Position numbers and translations under genes: made by a program. A stretch of DNA of 64,000 bases. Origin: Phytoseiulus persimilis. Its lineage: Eukaryota > Arthropoda > Arachnida > Mesostigmata > Phytoseiidae. Location: the NCBI GenBank assembly GCA_037576195.1, contig CM075103.1, positions 1,054,001 to 1,118,000 on the forward strand. The letters are read 5' to 3'. Below are positions 58,945 to 64,000 of this stretch, one piece after another. Each line of letters begins with the position of its first letter. The first letter of the stretch is position 1. The notes beneath the pieces are model-generated. The model was not told where the DNA came from, made no database searches, and saw only the letters and a list, made by a program, of their open reading frames with translations.

Positions 58945-60763
58945 TCATTTACGCAGGAAATTAGTCTCCATGGCTCGACTGGATTTCTGGAGCCCTTTCC
59001 TCCTGATTTTCAGACGCATCTCTACACTGGATGACTCCACCGCTTTGGCCAGCATTTCAGGACCGCGGAATCCACCTTCTTTGTAGCCTTCGACTTGGAT
59101 AGAGTCGGATCTGATGTGACGTTTCACACATTCCAACCGCTCTTCTTCATGGGCGGCGGCGTCCTCTTGCATTTCTCGGAGTTTCCTTTCTCTTTCTTCT
59201 CGAGTCATCTTCCGGGAATTACGATCTCCCAATCGTCTCTGGAGTTCTCGACGCTCTTCGTCTTCTTTCTTCATCCGCTCTTCGAGAATGGTACGGTAAT
59301 CCTTCTTCTCGTAACCATTGTCAAGTGGCGCTTGCTTCGAGCTCTTCAGGAGACCGAAACCGTCACTACGCTGCCGGGTCGAACCGGTTTCAAACTCGGG
59401 ATGTTTCTCTCTCTCAGGACTTTGCGAGTTCCTTGGACGCCCGCCGTAGTACCTCGAATCCTGTATTCTTTCCGGGCTCGTTGAATTCTGCTTTCTCTCC
59501 GAGCTTCTCGGACCAATGCCCCTGTTGGGATTATCGGAGCTTTGTTTCCTCCTCGGACTGCATGACCTCTGCCTTCTTTCCACACTTCGCTGCTCCCGCC
59601 TCCTCTTCGGGCTCCTTGAATGAGTGGGTCTTCTTGACGCTCTGGCGGCACTCTTACTCCGGTCGGGGCTATGTGAGGCTTTCTTCGGAGCATCGGGACT
59701 CGAAGAGGGTCGTTTCCTCCTCTCCGGACTCACGGGAACTCTTGGATTGCCCCGCTTCTGCTCAGGGGACCTGGAGTATCGTTGCCAGTCTCGAACTCCT
59801 TGTCTAAGATCTCCTGTCGGCTTGCGGCCACGCGAGGTCTCAGGAGAATGGGCCTTTCGCTTGGGGCTTGAGCGGTTATTCCTCCGATGAGAATCTCTCG
59901 AGTCGTGTTCGCTATTTCTAAAACGTGAGCTAGACGCTCTCGACGACTGCAGCTCGTTCGAACCACCTCGATCTTGGTTCTTCTCGCGACTGGATGAGGA
60001 CTTCAATAATTTTTCTCTGTATTTCGCGATCTTTGCGTCAATATCGTCTTCGTCGAGATCGGAATCGATGTCGCTGCTCTTCTTCTTCTTCTTTTTCTTC
60101 GACTTCTTGCTTTTTCTGCTCTTCTCGCTTTTTTCCTTAGCAATCATCTCCTGGAGCATCTTCATCCGCACCGGATTGCTCAGTAGCTGCTTTTTCGACT
60201 CGTATTCCTGTTTCCTGATTAAGTAGAGGGGATCTTCGCGAACCTTACAAGCCATGTCGACGGCGACGAAATCAGTGTCATCGTTTCTCCGTCGGAAAAG
60301 TTGACTGGGAAGACCGTCGCCACTTCCGTTTTCAGCCTGTTTCTTCTCCTGCTCCTCTGCAGCCTGGATGACATCGAAAGTTTTATCGACCTTGCGCCCA
60401 AGCAGATAGTCTTCTCTGTCGACGAGGCCTGTCACCCCTTTATACATCCAATCCATCTTGTTCTTCTTTTCGAAGGATCCTCTCGCTTCATCAGTCAGCG
60501 TCTGCAAAGGGCAAACGGTCGCAGTTGCTATCATGTTTCACCAACGTTGAGTTGGAAGGATTCAAGAAACGGGAACGACTCGGATCGAGCTGAGTTCTCA
60601 CCTGATAGTGTTCTTTCTCTCTTTCGTGCTGCAGCTCCTGCTGCAACTCCTGAGTTTTTTTCTTCTCCATTTCATCCTGCTGTTGAGCTTTCCAAACTCT
60701 CTCCTGGTTCTTCAGAGTACTTGGGTGCCAAGATTTCTTGAGGTTGAGATTTCCGCCACCCAT
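58945..60763 (-). CDS. CWC25: Pre-mRNA splicing factor CWC25
   Basis: Exons 60763-60602 and 60501-58945 join at phase 0; 572 residues. The N-terminus MGGGNLNLKKSWHPSTLKNQ begins the conserved CIR-type N-terminal domain, followed by a charged helix, then MDWMYKG, DREDYLLGRKVDK and CKVREDPLYLIRKQEYE, all hallmarks of CWC25. A Lys-rich stretch (KSRKSKKSKKKKKKKS) and a long Arg/Ser-Pro-rich region follow, and the C-terminal third is charged helix (MKKEDEERRELQRRLGDRN). Yeast Cwc25 is needed for the first catalytic step of splicing; the RS-rich extension is typical of animals. The start ATG is unambiguous. Confidence 0.95.
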
Positions 60764-62318
60764 TATCGTTGACAGTCCTAGTGCGGGAAACAGCGAGGCG
60801 GGAAACTGTCAATCAGAGCAGGCAATCCTCAACACGAGAATCGACGATAGAAATCCTCCCCTGTTATCCGACGATATTATCGCACTCCCAGCGTGCAGGG
60901 GAAGCCGCGAGATCTCGATCAGCCATTCCAGAACTCCATTTCGTAATCTACTGCACCGTACTCCATGTCTGCCCCCGCATGTTCGATAGGCCCTGGGAGT
61001 TCCGTCGATCGACTGTGTTTGGCGGCAAGTTCTTCCTACGAAACTCCCATACAATCAAAAGCGCGATAGCTGCTCTAAGAGGAGCATTTCTGAGCCCGGA
61101 ACATCCGGACCGAACGTAGATTCCGAGCTGTTATCAATTGTTGTCCATGCTTCTGATTCTGATTTTCGCTAAAAACTCGAAGAGTAATACTTGACGCACC
61201 TTTTTCACCACGGGGAACGCCTTCCAGAATCCAGGCGAGATCTGCGTCTTCGCCCTGTCATCCGCTCAAACCACGTTGATCAGGAAAAGATGCGACAAAT
61301 GCACAAATTGAACCTCAGAACCAAGTTCTATGAGCGATTCGAACGCGGGAGAGGGCATGGTAAACAATCTTTCTCAAGGATGAACATGCTTTGAATGGAT
61401 GAATTCCGCCCAGAGAGGCGATCGGGTTTCTCGAGGACTGTGAATGTCTGTAACCCAGGTCGAGGAGCTAAATCTGTATTCCATTCGCTCATGTAACGAA
61501 TCGACCAGACATATTTTGTACTCGACCACCGAATCGCAGTGTTATCGAATCCGTGCTGCTCGAGCCCTTCCTTTTTCGACACACTTGACACTTGTGAGCT
61601 GGGAAGGCGGGATCAGAATCCGTTGAACCGCTGAAATTGTAACTCTCAGTGTTCGATAGCGATCGCCAATAACACTCAGAACTGAAGTTTTTCATGTTCT
61701 GTGGCATCTTGGTCGGACCATGTTCACGGAACATGTCCTACAGCGGAAAAGCCGCATGATCATTTTTGAGCTACGCGGCGGTCCTTGCCTCGGTATGAGC
61801 AATGCTCCGTTTCTCGTCGTCGCGGGAGCACGTATGTATTCTCGAACTGAGTTGAATGATAGAGATCGTGAACAGTGTCACGACCAATGACGAACTGCCG
61901 CATATTTCGGAGGCGAAAGCTCGACCAGATGTCTTACCATGAGGTCAGTTGCCGATTCGACAACCACTCAGTGACGATCGCCGAATGTATCTTAAAAATT
62001 CTTTGGCCACGGTTCCCACAATCAGTTTCCCCCACTTGGTACACGTGAATCGCCCTGGGATGGGTAGCGGGAAATCACCTCGCGACTATCGAAATTGAGG
62101 CTCAGCCGAACTTCAATTCGGAGGGGACAACTATCGTAATCTGCAATAATGGGAATCTCGGGCCGCCAATTTCGATGAGAATCCAGCGGATGTAACTGGA
62201 GACGCAAGATCAATACAATGACCTGAGGGTTCGAGAGATGAAGAACTCGTAGTTTGAAGTGAGCTCTTGAATTACACGTGCTCCGCTTCATGCGCCAGTC
62301 TAATTCACGAGTGACTAT
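60764..62318. other. Intergenic region upstream of CWC25
   Basis: Contains the CWC25 promoter side and short ORFs on both strands (for example 60769-61119 plus, 61328-61591 minus) with no recognisable domain or splice chain. Confidence 0.4.
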
Positions 62319-62324
62319 TTTATT
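62319..62324 (-). promoter_or_regulatory. Poly(A) signal of the 63477-62379 gene
   Basis: AATAAA on the minus strand lies about 55 nt after the stop codon. Confidence 0.6.
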
Positions 62325-62378
62325 TCAATCTCTCTCTCATAACGCCTGAGCATCGTTTTGTGAACATCCCCGAGGTAA

Positions 62379-63477
62379 CTATTCTCCATCGGGCAGCTGA
62401 TCTGGACGTTTGAGATCTAGGAGGCTTACCAATCTGCTGTGGTCAGAAATGGTTCTTTGAATCTGTGCCAGATAATCGGCCAGTGGGAGCTCGCACGCGC
62501 CATCGAGGTTCGTTCGCCTGCCAAGTGTCTCGTAGAGGGAAGCCTCTCCCATGAAATGTTTATTATTGAAGTGCGCAATCGCGTTCAGAGATGCTTCTTC
62601 AATTGTGCTAACGAGTCGACGGCGATCCATCTTGGGACATAATATGCAAGCCGACGTATATTTCCTCTGCTCTTTTATGTAGGATACGCAAACTAGGCTC
62701 TTCCAGTGGATTTTCCGCGACAGATCGTTCCTAATATTCCACGCGACGAGACAAAGCATCTTAACGAAGTAAACTTGGATTCTTCGAGATAATTTGGCAA
62801 TCGATCGGAGCTTCTTCGGCTGCTCGTGTCTGGAAACCGCATTGTTCATCAAGGCTCTTAGGAACAGATAAGTTCTTATCCTCAGCGGTTCGATTCTCTT
62901 CTCCTCTTCGGCACCCTCTTTCACGCAGAGCACAAGCTTCACTGGATGGTTGGCTCCCATACTATGCGCGGACCACCAGTTTTTCGTGTAGCCAGCCGAC
63001 AGTGCATTCCAGAGCTTCTTTACTTCGGCGGCGAACGCAGATCTTGATCCAGAACTGTCCGAAATACAGCTGAGGGTTAATCCTGTGAAATGAATGGAAT
63101 ATCATCGAGAGCTCTTGTTGACGCCGATCGTCACGTTACTCTTCCCATCCAGTGCCCCTGAATCATCCACTCAGGCCACCTAACCTACCTCGATGATTTT
63201 GCAAACTTGATGACAAAGGATGACCCTCACTAAGCATGCCAGAGGATCGTGATCGGTCACGTGACTCCGACCGTCTGCTGGAACCGGGTGGGAGGTACTC
63301 ATCCTCATCCGATGGATCACTGTTCTCCAAAATTTCGTCCTCTAAAGAAAAAATCTCTTTCTCGGGCTCGGTCTTCAACTCTGTTCTTCTGAGACTTTCC
63401 TCCGCCCCACCGAGAACTTCGCTGGTTTCCCCCACTATTTCCGACGAAGCCATGAGCTCAGGAATCATCACGAACAT
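62379..63477 (-). CDS. Unidentified two-exon protein, acidic Ser-rich N-terminus
   Basis: Exon 63477-63189 and exon 63082-62379 join in phase 1 across a 106-nt intron with consensus GTAGGT and TTTCACAG; 330 residues. The first exon encodes an acidic, Ser-rich, presumably disordered part (EIFSLEDEILENSDPSDEDE, then Arg/Ser-rich). The second encodes a compact, mostly helical domain starting SRSAFAAEVKKLWNALSAGY, with a hydrophobic core (VYFVKMLCLVAWNI) and scattered Cys (CILCPKM). No signal peptide. Three in-frame ATGs lie within the first nine codons; the first is used here. The composition suggests a nuclear or cytosolic protein. I do not recognise the family. Confidence 0.65.
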
Positions 63478-64000
63478 CCGCTGATGGGCTGAAGGAGAGA
63501 AGCTTGGAGAACGTTCATCTTTTTCAAATGTTCAAAACAATCATTGTCCTTCCAGAGACCTGTGGTTTCCAATTATCGAGGTCCGTAGATAGAGTAGTTC
63601 GTTAAGGTTACGTGGGGTTATGCTTTGATAAAGCGTATGTGAGAATGCACAGCGCAAACGTCCTAGAAACGTAATTATTTACTGCAATCGAGTGTGCTTA
63701 TACAAAAACCCGCAGGAGAATCATGCTGATAACGTGTTTACCGAGGCGAGACTGATGAACTCTCTGGATGAAAATCGAGAACGGCGGAGACTTCTGAAAG
63801 AATAGTGGTTTGAGCAGAGATGATGAGAGGCTAGCCGATATAGACATTCAAAGTGGATGGTAACTCCTGTTCCCAAGTCCCATTGATATCTTGAGAAAAC
63901 GATGCCGGTTGTTTAAGTTCTCGTGATTGAATGTATGCGGTGAACTGAAAACTCCAGTGAGAAAGCTCGCGGACTTTTGCCGTGTGTCTTCGCATGCAAA
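63478..64000. other. Right-hand flank, nothing recognised
   Basis: Upstream of the minus-strand gene at 63477. No coding exon or RNA gene is supported. Confidence 0.45.

Noticed and set aside
1..64000. CRISPR arrays, operons, bacterial insertion sequences or intact transposons
   Set aside because: No regularly spaced repeats, transposase or reverse transcriptase motifs were seen; gene structure is eukaryotic.

Overview
The window is eukaryotic and arthropod-like. It has spliced genes on both strands, mostly consensus GT-AG introns (many only 50-170 nt), roughly balanced base composition, short 3' UTRs and no prokaryotic signals. The families present (Ror with an Ig domain, a VGAT, a GT32 alpha-1,4-glycosyltransferase, an EFCAB14-like protein, a secreted serpin) and the compact gene structure fit a small-genome chelicerate such as a mite; a phytoseiid-type mite is my guess, not something the sequence proves.

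Layout, left to right. 1-14941 (+) is a Ror-type receptor tyrosine kinase (Ig, Gly/Met/Asn linker, Frizzled CRD, Kringle, TM, kinase), probably entered in its 5' part at base 1, with a first visible intron of about 6.8 kb. 18767-17277 (-) is an eight-exon alpha-1,4-glycosyltransferase (GT32). 22678-20973 (-) is a six-exon secreted serpin. 30104-24862 (-) is the coatomer alpha subunit. 30.1-35.9 kb is poorly resolved, with two candidate terminal exons. 37952-35969 (-) is the vesicular GABA transporter. 45430-41831 (-) is an EFCAB14-like membrane coiled-coil protein, and just upstream, 46945-46524 (-), is a partial single-TM gene with the same intron phases. 47-50 kb holds only weak candidates.

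50031-56406 (+) is TAF5, whose second intron carries a complete mitochondrial ornithine carrier gene on the opposite strand (53400-52205). 57345-56766 (-) is an unrecognised three-exon gene end, and 58168-58416 (+) a small ORF with its own poly(A) signal. 60763-58945 (-) is the splicing factor CWC25. 63477-62379 (-) is an unrecognised two-exon protein with an acidic Ser-rich N-terminus.

The genes do not form a pathway: the cluster mixes housekeeping functions (COPI, TFIID, spliceosome, mitochondrial transport) with neuronal and signalling genes (Ror, VGAT) and secretory/extracellular genes (serpin, GT32). All exon joins were worked out by hand from splice consensus plus reading phase; for the main genes every junction keeps phase, except that a few donor choices are flagged. 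I found no CRISPR array, insertion sequence or intact transposon, and no single clearly new multi-gene system. The most unusual points are the nested carrier in TAF5, two GC-AG introns, recurrent long G/C homopolymers, and several coding segments with no family I recognise.
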